Positions 19,543 through 30,077 are shown, numbered from the stretch's first letter. The stretch is 64,000 bases of DNA from Chloroflexus aggregans DSM 9485 (GCF_000021945.1 NC_011831.1:2245353-2309352), one strand, 5' to 3'. Numbers and translations are program-made. Notes: generated from the letters alone by a model not told the origin.

Positions 19543-20622
19543 CTATTCATCCGAAACTTTGTTCATATCCAGGGCAAGCGATTGCTGCACTTTGTGTAAA
19601 CGATCTAGTTGGGCCTCAAGGGTATCCAATGCGTGAAGATCGCCGGCTCGCGCTGCGGCTAAAGCTGTCTTCATCGTTGTCTCGATCTCACTAAGCAGTT
19701 TTACACTCTGTTTGCGACGCATTTCGAGATCGGCAGCATAAATCGCCAGTGAAATGTGACAAGCAACCAACTCCAGTAGATTGAGGTGTGAACTGTCGAA
19801 GCGACGGCTATGTGTCGTTGTCACCGTCAATGCGCCCAGCAGGTGTGATCCCCATCGTAGCGGGGCTGCCATTGCACAGCGAGTAGGTGAGTCAAACTCG
19901 TGCATCCGCAATGCAAGCCAGCGTTGATCGGCATCAGTCTCGTCAATAATCAGCGGCTGACCTTCACGCAACACCAATCCGGCAAAGCCATGCTCGCGCA
20001 CCTCGTGGGCACGTTCTGGCGTAGAAACGTGACCATTGCTCAGCAGGAGGATTGACGATTCGGGGTTGTCGGGCTGGATGAGGAGAAGTGATGCTCGTTC
20101 GCCGCCCACCATAGCCGGCACTTGCGTCGCGAGTTGTAGGCCGAGGTGGAGCGGATCGGTGGTCGCACTCGTCACCAGACGGCCAAACTGGAGCAACTGG
20201 TCGAGCGTGTCGGCGTGGGCCCGTGCTTGATTGAGGTATTGGTCAAGCTGACTTTGGAGCGAAGACTGCTCAAAAACAATACCGATAATCTGCCCTAATA
20301 CCGTCAGTAATTCCCGATCATCACTATCGAACGGTGGTGTGGATCGAGTTACCTCGATCCGCCCGATGACTCGTCGCCCGATCGTAATCGGGCCGACTAG
20401 CTTTGTCGGAGCGTGCGATTGTAAGCTGCCGGTACCGGCAGGCACCATTATTTCGACGTTATCGGCCTGTAGCCATTCGCTGCACAGATCTCGCAGCATC
20501 GGTAGTGGATCGGCCTGGCGTACCGTGGTAAAAAACGCACTCACCGTCATCAGTGCGTTACGCAGACGGGCAGCACGACGTTGAGTAACAACGAGCTGGA
20601 TGGCGGCATCAGACGCAGTCAC
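19543..20622 (-). CDS. Two-GAF-domain sensor protein
   Basis: 359 residues, cytoplasmic. A first GAF-like region spans about 25-130 (LCSEWLQADNVEIMVPAG to FDSDDRELLTVLGQIIGIVFEQ). A second, clearer GAF domain spans about 150-310 (GGERASLLLI, REHGFAGLVLREGQPLIIDE, APLRWGSHLLGALTV). The C-terminal 50 residues are a probable coiled coil. There is no kinase, cyclase or DNA-binding output, so it probably acts by protein contact. It has its own extended -10 promoter at 20670-20678. Ligand unknown. Confidence 0.8.
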   Translation of the reverse strand: MTASDAAIQLVVTQRRAARLRNALMTVSAFFTTVRQADPLPMLRDLCSEWLQADNVEIMVPAGTGSLQSHAPTKLVGPITIGRRVIGRIEVTRSTPPFDSDDRELLTVLGQIIGIVFEQSSLQSQLDQYLNQARAHADTLDQLLQFGRLVTSATTDPLHLGLQLATQVPAMVGGERASLLLIQPDNPESSILLLSNGHVSTPERAHEVREHGFAGLVLREGQPLIIDETDADQRWLALRMHEFDSPTRCAMAAPLRWGSHLLGALTVTTTHSRRFDSSHLNLLELVACHISLAIYAADLEMRRKQSVKLLSEIETTMKTALAAARAGDLHALDTLEAQLDRLHKVQQSLALDMNKVSDE

Positions 20623-20669
20623 ATCAACTCCTGATCAGAGACGAGTGAATCGATACTTTCTCGAACTCC

Positions 20670-20678
20670 ATCATACCA
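20670..20678 (-). promoter_or_regulatory. Extended -10 promoter of GAF gene
   Basis: On the minus strand TGG-TATGAT lies about 48 bp before the ATG at 20622. No -35 match is visible. Confidence 0.5.
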
Positions 20679-20726
20679 TGACGCCGGTTGTCAGAAGATG
20701 ACAAACTCGGCGTCCTAGATTACAGT

Positions 20727-23207
20727 TCACGCATCGAGCGGTTCAGCCGGACGGCGCTCTTCCATCGTCAAGATACCACCGCGATGGAATACAAGCTGAC
20801 CATTTTCCACATCAACCTCAATCAGGTCGCCGGCAGTGAAATGACCTCGCAACAACTCGCGTGAGATCGGAGTTTCGACGAGACGCTGGATGGTACGACG
20901 CAGCGGTCGAGCACCGAAGACCGGATTATAACCCTCCCTGACGAGATACTCTTTAGCCGCTTGGGTTAGTGTCAGACCAATCTGCTGCTCACGCAACCGG
21001 TTGATCAACTCACCGAGTTGTAGCTCGACAATCTTGGTCAGGTCTTCCATCGACAGCGGATGGAAGAGAATAATCTCGTCGATCCGGTTAAGGAATTCCG
21101 GCCGGAAGGTCTGCCTGAGCGCTTCATCAACCTTCTTGCGCGCTTCGCGCAGATCGATCGTTTTCGCAGCCTTACCCGCAACGTTAAAGCCGATACCACC
21201 ACCTTGCAGGTACTCGGTCCCTGCATTGCTGGTCATGATAATGATCGTATTGCGAAAATCAACCGTGCGCCCCTGACCATCGGTCAAGCGCCCATCATCG
21301 AGCACTTGCAGTAGTGCGTTAAAGACATCGCGGTGCGCCTTCTCGATCTCATCGAAGAGAATCACCTGGTAGGGTCTGCGACGCACACTCTCGGTCAACT
21401 GGCCGCCCTCATCGTAACCGACGTAGCCGGGCGGCGCACCGATCAGCCGACTCACGGTGTGCCGCTCCTGATACTCACTCATATCAACCCGCGTCATCGC
21501 CTCTTCGCTATCGAACATAAATTCGGCGAGAGCACGGGCTAACTCGGTCTTACCGACACCGGTTGGGCCGACGAAAAGGAACGAGCCGATTGGGCGACGC
21601 GGATCGCGTAAGCCTGAACGTGCGCGCCGGATTGCGTCACTCAAGGCGACGATCGCCTCGTGCTGACCGATAACGCGCTCGTGCAGGCGCTCTTCCATAT
21701 GGATCAGCTTCTCGCGCTCGGTTTCCAGCATCCGGCTAACCGGCACCCCAGTCCAACTGGCAACGATCTGCGCTACATCCTCATCATCAACTACTTCGTC
21801 AAGGTTATTCCGGGCCAGCCACTCATTGCGCTCAGCCTCGAATTGAGTTTGGAGCGCCAGATAGCGCGAGCGGAGTACCGCTGCCCGTTCGTAATCGCGG
21901 CGAGCGCCGGCCTCTTCCTCTTCGGCCTGTAGCCGCTTCAGTTCTTCTTCCTTCGCTTTCAATTCCGGTGGCATCGAGAAAATATCGATCCGCAGTTTGG
22001 CACTCGCCTCATCGATCAAATCGATGGCCTTATCCGGCAGGAAGCGATCGTTGATATAACGGCTCGAAAGCTGTACGGCAGCGCGCAACGCCTCATCGCT
22101 AATCGTCAGTTGGTGATGTTCCTCATACCGTTTGCGCAGGCCACGCAACATCTCAATGGTTGTCTCCGGGTCAGGTTCTTCAACGAATACCGGAGAGAAG
22201 CGTCGTTCAAGTGCCGCATCCTTCTCGATATACTTGCGGTATTCATCGATCGTTGTTGCGCCGATCACCTGAATCTCGCCACGCGACAGCGCCGGCTTGA
22301 GCATATTCGAGGCATCGATACTGCCGGTCGCTGCACCGGCCCCAACAACTGTATGCAGTTCATCGATGAAGAGAATAATGCGACCTTTGGCGTTGCGTAC
22401 CTCGTCCATCACCGCCTTCAGCCGCTCTTCAAACTCGCCGCGGAACTTTGAGCCGGCGACCATTCCGGCTAAATCGAGGGCCAATACCTTGCGATCGCGC
22501 AGAGTCGGCGGCACATCGCCACGAGCGATGCGTTGGGCCAATCCCTCGACAATCGCCGTCTTCCCGACGCCAGTTTCGCCCACCAACACCGGGTTATTCT
22601 TGGTCCGCCGCGACAAAATGCGAATGACCCGTGTAATTTCGGCTTCCCGGCCGATGACCGGATCAAGCTTGTCTTGGCGTGCGAGTTCGGTCAGATCGGT
22701 ACTATATTTCGTCAGGATTTCGTAGCGGCTCTCGGCCGACGGGTCATCGCTGCGTTGACTGCCACGAATCTCCATCAACACTTGATACATCCGCTCCTGA
22801 TCAATCTGATAACTCTGTAAAATTCGTGCCGATGGACCGTCGCGCTCGCCCGTCAGTCCGATTAGTAAGTGATCGAGACCGACGTACTGATCACCGAGCC
22901 GATTGGCTTCTTCCTCGGCACGTTTGACAAGTCGCTGGGTACGCGGCGTAATATACACTTGACCGCTTATCCCGTGCGTGCTAAGCATTCGGGGGAGCTT
23001 ATCCAGCTCACGCTCGATACGTCGTTCCACCTCTTGCGGATCAACGTTCAGCCGCGTGAGCGCACGACTTGCCAGACCATCGCGCTGGCGGAGCATCGCT
23101 AAGAAGAGGTGCTCAACGTCGAGTTGCGAATGCTGATGCTCCTGCATAATTTCTTGCGCTAAATGGAAGGCATGTTGCGCCTTTTCGGTAAATCGCTCCA
23201 GTCTCAT
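20727..23207 (-). CDS. clpC: AAA+ chaperone-unfoldase ClpC
   Basis: 826-residue class I Clp ATPase that unfolds substrates for the ClpP protease. The N-terminal double Clp-N repeat covers about 1-150. NBD1 has Walker [10 protein letters not shown] and Walker [13 protein letters not shown]-like middle segment [21 protein letters not shown] distinguishes ClpC from ClpB, which has a long M-domain. NBD2 has [14 protein letters not shown] and the Clp signature. No mcsA, mcsB or ctsR gene is adjacent, so regulation differs from Firmicutes. An inverted repeat at the predicted transcription start suggests a local regulator. Confidence 0.95.
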   Translation of the reverse strand: MRLERFTEKAQHAFHLAQEIMQEHQHSQLDVEHLFLAMLRQRDGLASRALTRLNVDPQEVERRIERELDKLPRMLSTHGISGQVYITPRTQRLVKRAEEEANRLGDQYVGLDHLLIGLTGERDGPSARILQSYQIDQERMYQVLMEIRGSQRSDDPSAESRYEILTKYSTDLTELARQDKLDPVIGREAEITRVIRILSRRTKNNPVLVGETGVGKTAIVEGLAQRIARGDVPPTLRDRKVLALDLAGMVAGSKFRGEFEERLKAVMDEVRNAKGRIILFIDELHTVVGAGAATGSIDASNMLKPALSRGEIQVIGATTIDEYRKYIEKDAALERRFSPVFVEEPDPETTIEMLRGLRKRYEEHHQLTISDEALRAAVQLSSRYINDRFLPDKAIDLIDEASAKLRIDIFSMPPELKAKEEELKRLQAEEEEAGARRDYERAAVLRSRYLALQTQFEAERNEWLARNNLDEVVDDEDVAQIVASWTGVPVSRMLETEREKLIHMEERLHERVIGQHEAIVALSDAIRRARSGLRDPRRPIGSFLFVGPTGVGKTELARALAEFMFDSEEAMTRVDMSEYQERHTVSRLIGAPPGYVGYDEGGQLTESVRRRPYQVILFDEIEKAHRDVFNALLQVLDDGRLTDGQGRTVDFRNTIIIMTSNAGTEYLQGGGIGFNVAGKAAKTIDLREARKKVDEALRQTFRPEFLNRIDEIILFHPLSMEDLTKIVELQLGELINRLREQQIGLTLTQAAKEYLVREGYNPVFGARPLRRTIQRLVETPISRELLRGHFTAGDLIEVDVENGQLVFHRGGILTMEERRPAEPLDA

Positions 23208-23243
23208 CGCTTTCCCTCTAGGATGACCGCCTCAGGGCGGGTA

Positions 23244-23281
23244 AGCAGATCACAACATTGATCTGCTCTGGTAGTATAGCA
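23244..23281 (-). promoter_or_regulatory. clpC promoter with operator-like inverted repeat
   Basis: On the minus strand TGC-TATACT (23281-23273) is an extended -10. Directly downstream, AGCAGATCA-N6-TGATCTGCT (23267-23244) is a perfect 9-bp inverted repeat covering roughly +1 to +23. It does not match CIRCE or the CtsR box. It could be an operator or a 5' hairpin in the mRNA. Confidence 0.5.
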
Positions 23282-23341
23282 TAGGGTTCGTCCAAAAGGA
23301 GACCCGATCTATCAGATTTGTGTTATAGAAACGGAGATGAT

Positions 23342-25270
23342 ATGGAATGGTTGCGACGATGGCGGCACGATCTGTTGCGTGTGATCGGGTTGGCCATCCT
23401 GGGCATATTGTGTGCCGGTTTATCCGCAGTGGTGTTACCGACAGGACGTATTGATATAGGTACAACCTACGCTTTGCCCTACATTTCAGGCTTTCACGGT
23501 CTTGAACGCAACCAACAGTTTTCTTATGCGTTTACCAAAGAACAAGCGACAGTTGCGTTTCCCGGTATTGGTGCCAATTGGACGGTAGTCGCAATGCGGG
23601 CAAGTGGCTATCGGCCAGATGGCGTACCGCCGGCGGAAGTCACGATAACCGCCGACCGTCCCATTTCGGTGACGATCCAGTTACGCAGTGATGTGGCGCG
23701 GTACTATGTGTTGCTACCACCGGGCGATGATCATTTACGACTCCACTTCACCAGTTCAACGTTCTCAACACCCGCCGATCCGCGGGAATTAGGGTTTGTT
23801 ATTGATTGGGTCATGGCTTACCAGTTGGTATACGGCTGGCCATGGCAACAGTCGGTGCATTTGGCACTGATCGGTGTTTTAGGGTACTGGTTGATGCGCC
23901 GACTGGCGGTCACGCCGGTACCGGCAGTCGTGATCACTACAGTAGCACTTGTCGTGCTGGCCGGCTTGTTAGCCACGTTTCCGCTGGAGTGGGCTATCTT
24001 TACACCGATGCTGTGGTGGTTGTTTGTTGGGTTGCATGTGATGTTGGGACCATTGCGTGCCTTGACCCGTTTTGCGTTTGTGCGTGGCGGTGAAGCCCTG
24101 CCACAATGGTATGAAACCTGGCTGTGGCGGATTGTCGTGTGCGCCGCCCTCATCAAGATCGGTGGTGTGATCTATCCACAGACTATTGTATACGATGAGC
24201 GCTGGCATGTGCCGCGCACGCAGATGGTGCTCGATGGCCGGTTTATGGAATTGGTCGTGCCGAGTCGGGTGACGTTGCTGGGCGATACGGTAGGTTTTGA
24301 GGGCGGTCATTTTCCATACTCGCCGTTGTGGTATCTGATTACCGCGCCGTTTGGGCTGATCGGAATCGATCTCGGTCTGGCCTCGAATGTACTGAATACC
24401 GCGCTCGATGTTTCACGTAGTTTGCTTATTGCATACATTGCATTGCGCCTCTTCGGGCAACCCGGAATCGCGGTAGCAGCCGCAGGTTGCTATCACTTGC
24501 TGCTTATGCCCTACTTCCTGATCTCGTGGGGGAACTGGCCGACGCAGTTGGGCCTGTGGGGCACGTTGGTGTTGATTGCCGTTGTGTTAGCCTACCACGA
24601 TGATCCAGCAGATCGGTGGACGGTGTGGGGCCTGGCAGCAGCCGCAATGCTGGCGATCTTGACATACACGGTAGTAGGGATTATGGCCTTCACCATGATG
24701 GGGATATATGCAATTGCCGAACTGATCCGGCGCGAATCGTTGGCGGTTCAACGTGGCCGCTCGGTCATCTTAGGATTGGTGATTGCCGAAGGAGTAGCGT
24801 TTGTTATCTACCATATGTGGTACGTGCCAACCATTGTGACCGAGACGTTGCCGGCGATTACGTCAGCACTCGACCGACGGATTGCCAAGGCCAACCCGTT
24901 GCCATTGCCTACTCCGGCAATCGATGCCGCATTTATCCTCAATCATCTAACATGGCCGGGTATCTTCTTGATCGTTGGTGGCGCCGTGTTGGCGTGGTTA
25001 TCGGCCAAACGTGCTCATACGCTTCTGTTAGCGTGGTGGGCTATTCTTATCCTCTATTCACTGGTCAACTGGACAATCGCCGACATGATATTGAAGCATG
25101 TCTTTTTTATGTTGCCGCTTGCCGCCATCTGTATGGCACTGGCACTCAACTGGCTCTGGAAGCAGTCTGTGCCTGGACGCATCGTTGCCGGTCTCTCACT
25201 GGCCTATCTGGCGCTAAGTGTGGCGGCACGCTGGTACCATTTTATTATGGAGAAGCGCCATATCGCTTAA
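23342..25270 (+). CDS. Polytopic membrane protein, possible GT-C-type glycosyltransferase
   Basis: 642 residues from ATG 23342 (MEWLRRWRHDLL), with CGGAGAT just upstream. One N-terminal helix, then an outside beta-rich stretch (about 40-150), then ten or more membrane helices. The first large loop after the helical part starts contains TIVYDERWHVPRTQ, an acidic-pair motif in the position expected for GT-C glycosyltransferases (PMT/ArnT-like). No direct family match is recognised. It stands alone between clpC and the ccm cluster. The glycosyltransferase idea rests only on topology and the YDE loop. Confidence 0.6.
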   Translation: MEWLRRWRHDLLRVIGLAILGILCAGLSAVVLPTGRIDIGTTYALPYISGFHGLERNQQFSYAFTKEQATVAFPGIGANWTVVAMRASGYRPDGVPPAEVTITADRPISVTIQLRSDVARYYVLLPPGDDHLRLHFTSSTFSTPADPRELGFVIDWVMAYQLVYGWPWQQSVHLALIGVLGYWLMRRLAVTPVPAVVITTVALVVLAGLLATFPLEWAIFTPMLWWLFVGLHVMLGPLRALTRFAFVRGGEALPQWYETWLWRIVVCAALIKIGGVIYPQTIVYDERWHVPRTQMVLDGRFMELVVPSRVTLLGDTVGFEGGHFPYSPLWYLITAPFGLIGIDLGLASNVLNTALDVSRSLLIAYIALRLFGQPGIAVAAAGCYHLLLMPYFLISWGNWPTQLGLWGTLVLIAVVLAYHDDPADRWTVWGLAAAAMLAILTYTVVGIMAFTMMGIYAIAELIRRESLAVQRGRSVILGLVIAEGVAFVIYHMWYVPTIVTETLPAITSALDRRIAKANPLPLPTPAIDAAFILNHLTWPGIFLIVGGAVLAWLSAKRAHTLLLAWWAILILYSLVNWTIADMILKHVFFMLPLAAICMALALNWLWKQSVPGRIVAGLSLAYLALSVAARWYHFIMEKRHIA

Positions 25271-25466
25271 ACGTGATGAGCGTTTGCTCACGTAGCCCGA
25301 TAGTGCCACTGCTCCCAATGTTATGGTTGCCCGTTGCCCAACCGTTATGATCAGCATAGTACTATGATCTAATCGGGCTGCGGTGCGGAACCGTCATCAT
25401 CAGTGATAGTCATGATACAATGGGAATAGCTTACTATATCGTTGTTACATGCCTATGCAACATCCC

Positions 25467-25495
25467 TTGCTTCTAGGGCAAGAACATTGTATGAT
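25467..25495 (+). promoter_or_regulatory. Promoter of the ccm cluster
   Basis: TTGCTT (25467-25472), a 17-bp spacer, and TATGAT (25490-25495) form a near-consensus housekeeping promoter about 50 bp before ccmC. The rest of 25271-25545 shows only a weak hairpin after the previous gene. Confidence 0.65.
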
Positions 25496-25545
25496 ACGTC
25501 AAACGGCAATAGTTTAATCCACAGAGGACTAGAAGGCTATTTGCC

Positions 25546-26505
25546 ATGGTGCAACGACTGGCACAGACAGCAAAGATTGGGATCGGTGTATGGTTGGCCG
25601 GGGTCACTATTGCGACCTTCTTGATCGTACCGCAGTACGAAGGGCTAGGTGAGGCTGGTCGGATTGTGATCTTTCATGTACCGACGGCGTGGGTCAGCGT
25701 TATTGCCTTTACGGTTTCAGCGATCTTCAGCGGTTTGTATCTCTGGCGGAAACGAGAACGGGATGATCATATTGCCGTTGCTGCGGCTGAAATCGGTTTG
25801 CTGTTTACCATCCTCGCCACCATTACCGGCATGATCTTTTCACAAGTGGCGTGGGGTATTTTCTGGAATTGGGATCCACGTCAGACCTCGATTTTCGTTC
25901 TGCTGCTCATCTATGCTGCTCTGTTCGCGCTCCGTTCAGCCATTGACGATGTGGATCGGCGTCGGCAACTGAGTGCAGTCTATTCACTCTTTGCCTTCGT
26001 GACAATGCCTTTTCTCTTTTTTGTTGCACCGCGGATTGCCGATAGCACGTTGCACCCCAACTGTGCCTTTATTCAAGGGAGCAACTGTGATGGTGTAGAG
26101 CTTGCAGTGGGGAAAGTTGGTTTGATCGGAGATAACAAAGTCCAGTTGCTCGGTCTTGAGCGACAGGGTAATCTCATCGTTGCCGAGGTGAAGGTGAGTA
26201 CGCCGGGTTTGCAGAATGAGGCCATCCTTTACCCTAGCCTTGATCTGGTCGATGGTGGTATGGCAGCTCGCCCCGAATTCCCCGGTTCGCGCTTCCAGCT
26301 CGGTCTTGAGGAGTATGATGAAGCACGCGGTACGGTGCGCCTCAATATGGAGGCGCCGGGTACGCAGTTGCTCGAGAATCGGCGGACACTTTACGTCTTC
26401 CTTGCGGCCAACCTCGGCTTTACCGCGCTCTTTTTCTGGATGTTACAAGTGCGCTCGTTAGTGCTAAACTTACAGTGGGCTGTTGTACAACGTGGGAGGG
26501 CCTGA
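25546..26505 (+). CDS. ccmC: Heme exporter CcmC
   Basis: 319-residue membrane protein that loads heme onto CcmE during system I cytochrome c maturation. Six or more helices are apparent. The tryptophan-rich heme motif reads WGIFWNWDPRQTS, a variant of WGxWWxWDxRLT. Conserved His sites are present (IFHVPTAWVS). The protein is about 70 residues longer than the typical enterobacterial form, because of an outside segment at about 170-280 with two Cys (HPNCAFIQGSNCDG). The next gene follows after 3 bp. Heme handling by family is established; the role of the insert is unknown. Confidence 0.93.
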   Translation: MVQRLAQTAKIGIGVWLAGVTIATFLIVPQYEGLGEAGRIVIFHVPTAWVSVIAFTVSAIFSGLYLWRKRERDDHIAVAAAEIGLLFTILATITGMIFSQVAWGIFWNWDPRQTSIFVLLLIYAALFALRSAIDDVDRRRQLSAVYSLFAFVTMPFLFFVAPRIADSTLHPNCAFIQGSNCDGVELAVGKVGLIGDNKVQLLGLERQGNLIVAEVKVSTPGLQNEAILYPSLDLVDGGMAARPEFPGSRFQLGLEEYDEARGTVRLNMEAPGTQLLENRRTLYVFLAANLGFTALFFWMLQVRSLVLNLQWAVVQRGRA

Positions 26506-26508
26506 GGT

Positions 26509-26718
26509 ATGGATGGTTCAGCAATAATTGCAGCTACCGCCGCCGTGCTGTCGGTGTGGATTGCTATCTTCGTGTATTTGTGGCGGATCGATGCAGCAGC
26601 GCGGGCGTTGCACCGTGAACTGGAGCGTGAACGAGAAAATCTCAATGCAACTACACCGGCGGCAGAAGTAAGCCGTGTGCGCAAGGCTCGCGTGGATGAG
26701 CCGGTTGAACGTCGTTAG
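26509..26718 (+). CDS. CcmD-like small membrane protein
   Basis: 69 residues with one membrane helix (about 5-26) followed by a charged, helical cytosolic tail (ALHRELERERENL). Size, topology and place between ccmC and ccmE all match CcmD, which helps release holo-CcmE from CcmC. Sequence similarity alone would not identify it. Three bases separate it from ccmC. Confidence 0.75.
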   Translation: MDGSAIIAATAAVLSVWIAIFVYLWRIDAAARALHRELERERENLNATTPAAEVSRVRKARVDEPVERR

Positions 26719-26777
26719 CCATTGCAGACTGTCTGCATATCATTAGTTTGAATACTGTATAATTATGAGGAGAGCCT

Positions 26778-27197
26778 ATGGCAGTTGCGAATCCCCCGTT
26801 ACGTCGAGGATTGACCATCAAACCACTGCACGTGGTAGGTCTCGGCATTATTCTGTTGGCGGTGGTGTACGGCTTCTTCGGGTTTCAAGATGGGTTTCGT
26901 GCCTACACTACCAGCGTTGATGAGGCGATGCGCAGTACGCGCAGCGTGCAGTTGGCCGGCTTTCTCGGTAGCACAGGCGAGATCGATGAGCAAGGCCGTT
27001 TCACGTTTATGCTGCAAGATGAAAACGGCAAACTGATCAAAGTCATCTCTGATGACCCACGACCGGCCAATTTCGAGCAGGCGATTAGCATTGTGGCGAT
27101 TGGTCGCTACGATCCGACCGAGCAAGCGTTTATGGCTGATGATCTGCTCGTTAAGTGCCCGTCGAAGTATCAGGAGATGAATCAGGCGAAACCGTAG
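26778..27197 (+). CDS. ccmE: Heme chaperone CcmE, CxxxY variant
   Basis: 139 residues. One N-terminal helix (about 17-34), then an OB-fold outside domain with RSVQLAGFLG, FMLQDENGKLIKVI and AIGRYDPTEQAFMADDLLVKCPSKY. The residue that binds heme covalently is normally His in HxxxY; here it is Cys127 in CPSKY. This cysteine variant is known in archaea and some bacteria and is linked to a modified system I. GAGGAG lies upstream of ATG 26778. Placed between the CcmD-like gene and ccmF. Confidence 0.92.
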   Translation: MAVANPPLRRGLTIKPLHVVGLGIILLAVVYGFFGFQDGFRAYTTSVDEAMRSTRSVQLAGFLGSTGEIDEQGRFTFMLQDENGKLIKVISDDPRPANFEQAISIVAIGRYDPTEQAFMADDLLVKCPSKYQEMNQAKP

Positions 27198-27242
27198 ACA
27201 CGATGATCGGTCGTTAGCCAACGACCGCTGGAAAGAGCTGCT

Positions 27243-29639
27243 ATGTATCTCTTCGGCACGTTTTTGTTAATGGCCAGCCTCGGTATGACCCTGCTGGCGA
27301 CGATCAGCTATATATTGGTGATCCGTGGGCAGCGGGTAGCGCTAAGCTACGCCCGATTCGGCGTCTACGCTGCGCTGGCCGGCGTGCTGATGTCGTGGAC
27401 GCTACTGATCACCGTCTTTCTGGCTCGTCGTTTCGATCTTGATTATGTCTATAACTATAGCTCGCACGATCTAGAGTTTTTCTTCACCATTGCCGCCAGT
27501 TGGGCCGGGCAACCCGGTAGTTTCATGATCTGGCTGTTGTGGGGTTCAATTGCCAGCGCATTGCTGGTGCGTCGCTCGAAGCATTTTGAGCCTTACGTCC
27601 TGGCAATTGTGATGGCGACTCAGGCGGCAATTATCGGTTTTGTGTTGGTCCTTAATCCGTTCCAACCTCTGATCGATCCATCAACCGGTACAGCACTGAC
27701 CCCCACCGATGGACGCGGCCTTAATCCGTTGCTACACAATTTCTGGATGATTATCCACCCTCCGGTGCTCTTTGTGGGCTATGCCCTCACCATGATACCT
27801 TTCGCGTTTGCCTTGGCTGCCTTGTGGCGCCGTGATTACGATACGTGGGTGCAACGCGCTTTACCGTGGACGCTGGCTGCATGGGCGTTTCTTGGCCTCG
27901 CCCTCCTGCTCGGTGGCTACTGGGCTTACGAGACACTGGGTTGGGGTGGTTACTGGGGTTGGGATCCGGTCGAGAATTCGTCACTGGTACCGTGGCTGAT
28001 CCTCACAGCGCTCATCCACGGTATGTTGATCCAGCGTACCCATGGTGGTCTACGTAAGACCAATCTGGTGCTCGGTATAGCGACGTATATTACCGTCTTC
28101 TACGCTACATTTATGACCCGCAGTGGGGTCTACGCCAATTTCTCGGTGCATTCGTTCGTAGCCGAGGGTCTTTTCGAGAGGTTGGTCGGCTTTCAGATTT
28201 TCTTGCTGGCAGTGGCCGTCATTTCACTGCTGATGCGCTGGAACGATATTCCCGCCCGCCCGCTAAGCGATAAATTCTTCTCACGCGATAGCTTCTTTGT
28301 ATTGGCGATCATCACCTTGGTGATAACGGCATTGGTCGTCGGTATCGGTACTTCAATGCCGGTTATCTCGGCTATCCCCGGTGTTGGTCATACTTTGCAA
28401 GAGTGGATGGGCCGCTATTTCGAGCTTGATGACGGCACACTGATGAACCCGCAGGCCCAACCGTTTGCAGATGGTCGTTTCTCGCTGGCGCCAAGCTTTT
28501 ATCAGCGCACGGTGCCACCCTTGGGTGTGGTCGCAATTATCCTCCTGATTGTCGGGCCGTTGCTCGGTTGGCGTGACGCTAATCTCAGTCATCTGCTGCG
28601 CGCATTGCGTTGGCCGGCAGTGTTGGCCGTCGCAGCGGCGATCGTGGCTCTGATGATCAATGTCCGCGATCTGCTTGCGTTGGCATACGTCGCCGGCGGC
28701 GCGTTCGCATTCGGTACCAACTTACTGATGGTTGTGCGGACCTTGCGCGGTGGTTGGTTGCGGATCGGTGGCTATTTCGCTCACATCGGCTTTACCGTGA
28801 TGGCAATCGGTATGGTGGCCTCGTCGGCGTATGCGACGCCTGATACGCGCTTGACCCTCGCTCCCGGTGAGTCGGCCCGTCTGTTTGGGTATGAGTTCAT
28901 CTTCAATGGGTATCAGCTTGATGATCAGCAGCGCGGTGTGCTCGATTTAACAGTGAGCGACGGTACTAACACCTTCTCGGCTAAGCCTTATCTCTATTTC
29001 AACCAGCGCATGGGCGCTACTATGCAGACGCCCTCGATCCATAGCTATCTCTGGCACGATCTGTATATCTCACCGGCTGGCTATGATCCTGAGCGTGATC
29101 CCTCGCGCCCGGTGCTCGGTGTTGACCAAAGTGTTCAGATGGGGCCGTACACGCTCACGTTCCGCGGGTTTAATATCGATCGCGATGCGATGATGCGTGG
29201 TGAGGCGAAGGTTGGGGCTAAAATTGATGTGCTCTATGAAGGACAGACGATCACGGTTGAGCCGCGCGTCGAAGTGGTGACGAACTCCACTACGAACCAA
29301 GGCGAGTTGCAATATATACCGGTCACGCTACCCGGCGGTCACACTTTGTATCTGCGTGAGCTTGATCCGACGAACCGGATGGTTTTGCTCGAAGGCAGTG
29401 GCCCCGGTCTTGATGATTTGCCGGTAGTACCGGCCAAGGCGGTGATTGCGGTGAGCGTGAAGCCGCTGGTGGTGTTGGTATGGACCGGTGTCATTTTGAT
29501 GGTCATCGGTGGCGCCATCGCCTTGGTGCGTCGCTATCTCGAAGGGAGTTTGGCCTTGGCCGGTGTACGGGTCCGGCTACCTAAGGCATGGCCCGAATTG
29601 GTTGCGCAACTCGGTTGGCGAAGGATGAGTCACTCGTGA
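27243..29639 (+). CDS. ccmF: Cytochrome c heme lyase subunit CcmF
   Basis: 798-residue membrane protein that attaches heme to apocytochrome c outside the membrane. The WWD signature is intact: WAYETLGWGGYWGWDPVENSS, followed by VPWLILTALIHG. Many helices are present, with a large outside domain at about 540-740 before the last helix, as expected for CcmF. Conserved His (FWMIIHPPVLFVGYA) can ligate heme. It is 45 bp after ccmE. No CcmA, CcmB or classical CcmH gene is found in the window. Confidence 0.95.
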   Translation: MYLFGTFLLMASLGMTLLATISYILVIRGQRVALSYARFGVYAALAGVLMSWTLLITVFLARRFDLDYVYNYSSHDLEFFFTIAASWAGQPGSFMIWLLWGSIASALLVRRSKHFEPYVLAIVMATQAAIIGFVLVLNPFQPLIDPSTGTALTPTDGRGLNPLLHNFWMIIHPPVLFVGYALTMIPFAFALAALWRRDYDTWVQRALPWTLAAWAFLGLALLLGGYWAYETLGWGGYWGWDPVENSSLVPWLILTALIHGMLIQRTHGGLRKTNLVLGIATYITVFYATFMTRSGVYANFSVHSFVAEGLFERLVGFQIFLLAVAVISLLMRWNDIPARPLSDKFFSRDSFFVLAIITLVITALVVGIGTSMPVISAIPGVGHTLQEWMGRYFELDDGTLMNPQAQPFADGRFSLAPSFYQRTVPPLGVVAIILLIVGPLLGWRDANLSHLLRALRWPAVLAVAAAIVALMINVRDLLALAYVAGGAFAFGTNLLMVVRTLRGGWLRIGGYFAHIGFTVMAIGMVASSAYATPDTRLTLAPGESARLFGYEFIFNGYQLDDQQRGVLDLTVSDGTNTFSAKPYLYFNQRMGATMQTPSIHSYLWHDLYISPAGYDPERDPSRPVLGVDQSVQMGPYTLTFRGFNIDRDAMMRGEAKVGAKIDVLYEGQTITVEPRVEVVTNSTTNQGELQYIPVTLPGGHTLYLRELDPTNRMVLLEGSGPGLDDLPVVPAKAVIAVSVKPLVVLVWTGVILMVIGGAIALVRRYLEGSLALAGVRVRLPKAWPELVAQLGWRRMSHS

Positions 29640-30077
29640 GTTGACAGTGCATCATACGTTACGAGGTTGTTGATAGTTGTTCAACGTTCGTTGTTACGTT
29701 GATCGCGCTGATATAACGTTTGTACGGGTTGGGTTGGTCTTAAAAATCGTGTGTGAGTATAACTTGTTCAGGCGATAACGCACGGTGGGAAGATAGCAAT
29801 GCCGGGTTCCTACCTGCGTTTCGCTACTATGCACATCCCATCCCGTACCCTTCCCAACCAGCCGTATCTACTCAATGTTAGTTGGGTCTCTCCGCTAACC
29901 ACCCGCTGATCGATACCCATTCTCGGTCGTATCGAGCCGGTTTGGGTGTGATGGTTGCTCGATACCCGATCAATGTATCATAGCGCTAGATGGTATCGTG
30001 GTGAAGTACAGAATTCTGGTGCGGTCGTGGTTGGTAGTTACGCAAACTACCGGTCGCGACCGTTGTCGTGAAGAGCA
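29640..30077. other. 438-bp gap inside the cytochrome maturation block
   Basis: No reading frame with coding character is seen. The stretch contains related repeats of CGATACC (near 29910-29965) and several possible -10 boxes (for example TATCAT near 29976). It probably holds the terminator of ccmF and the promoter of the J-like genes. I see no known RNA. Confidence 0.4.
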
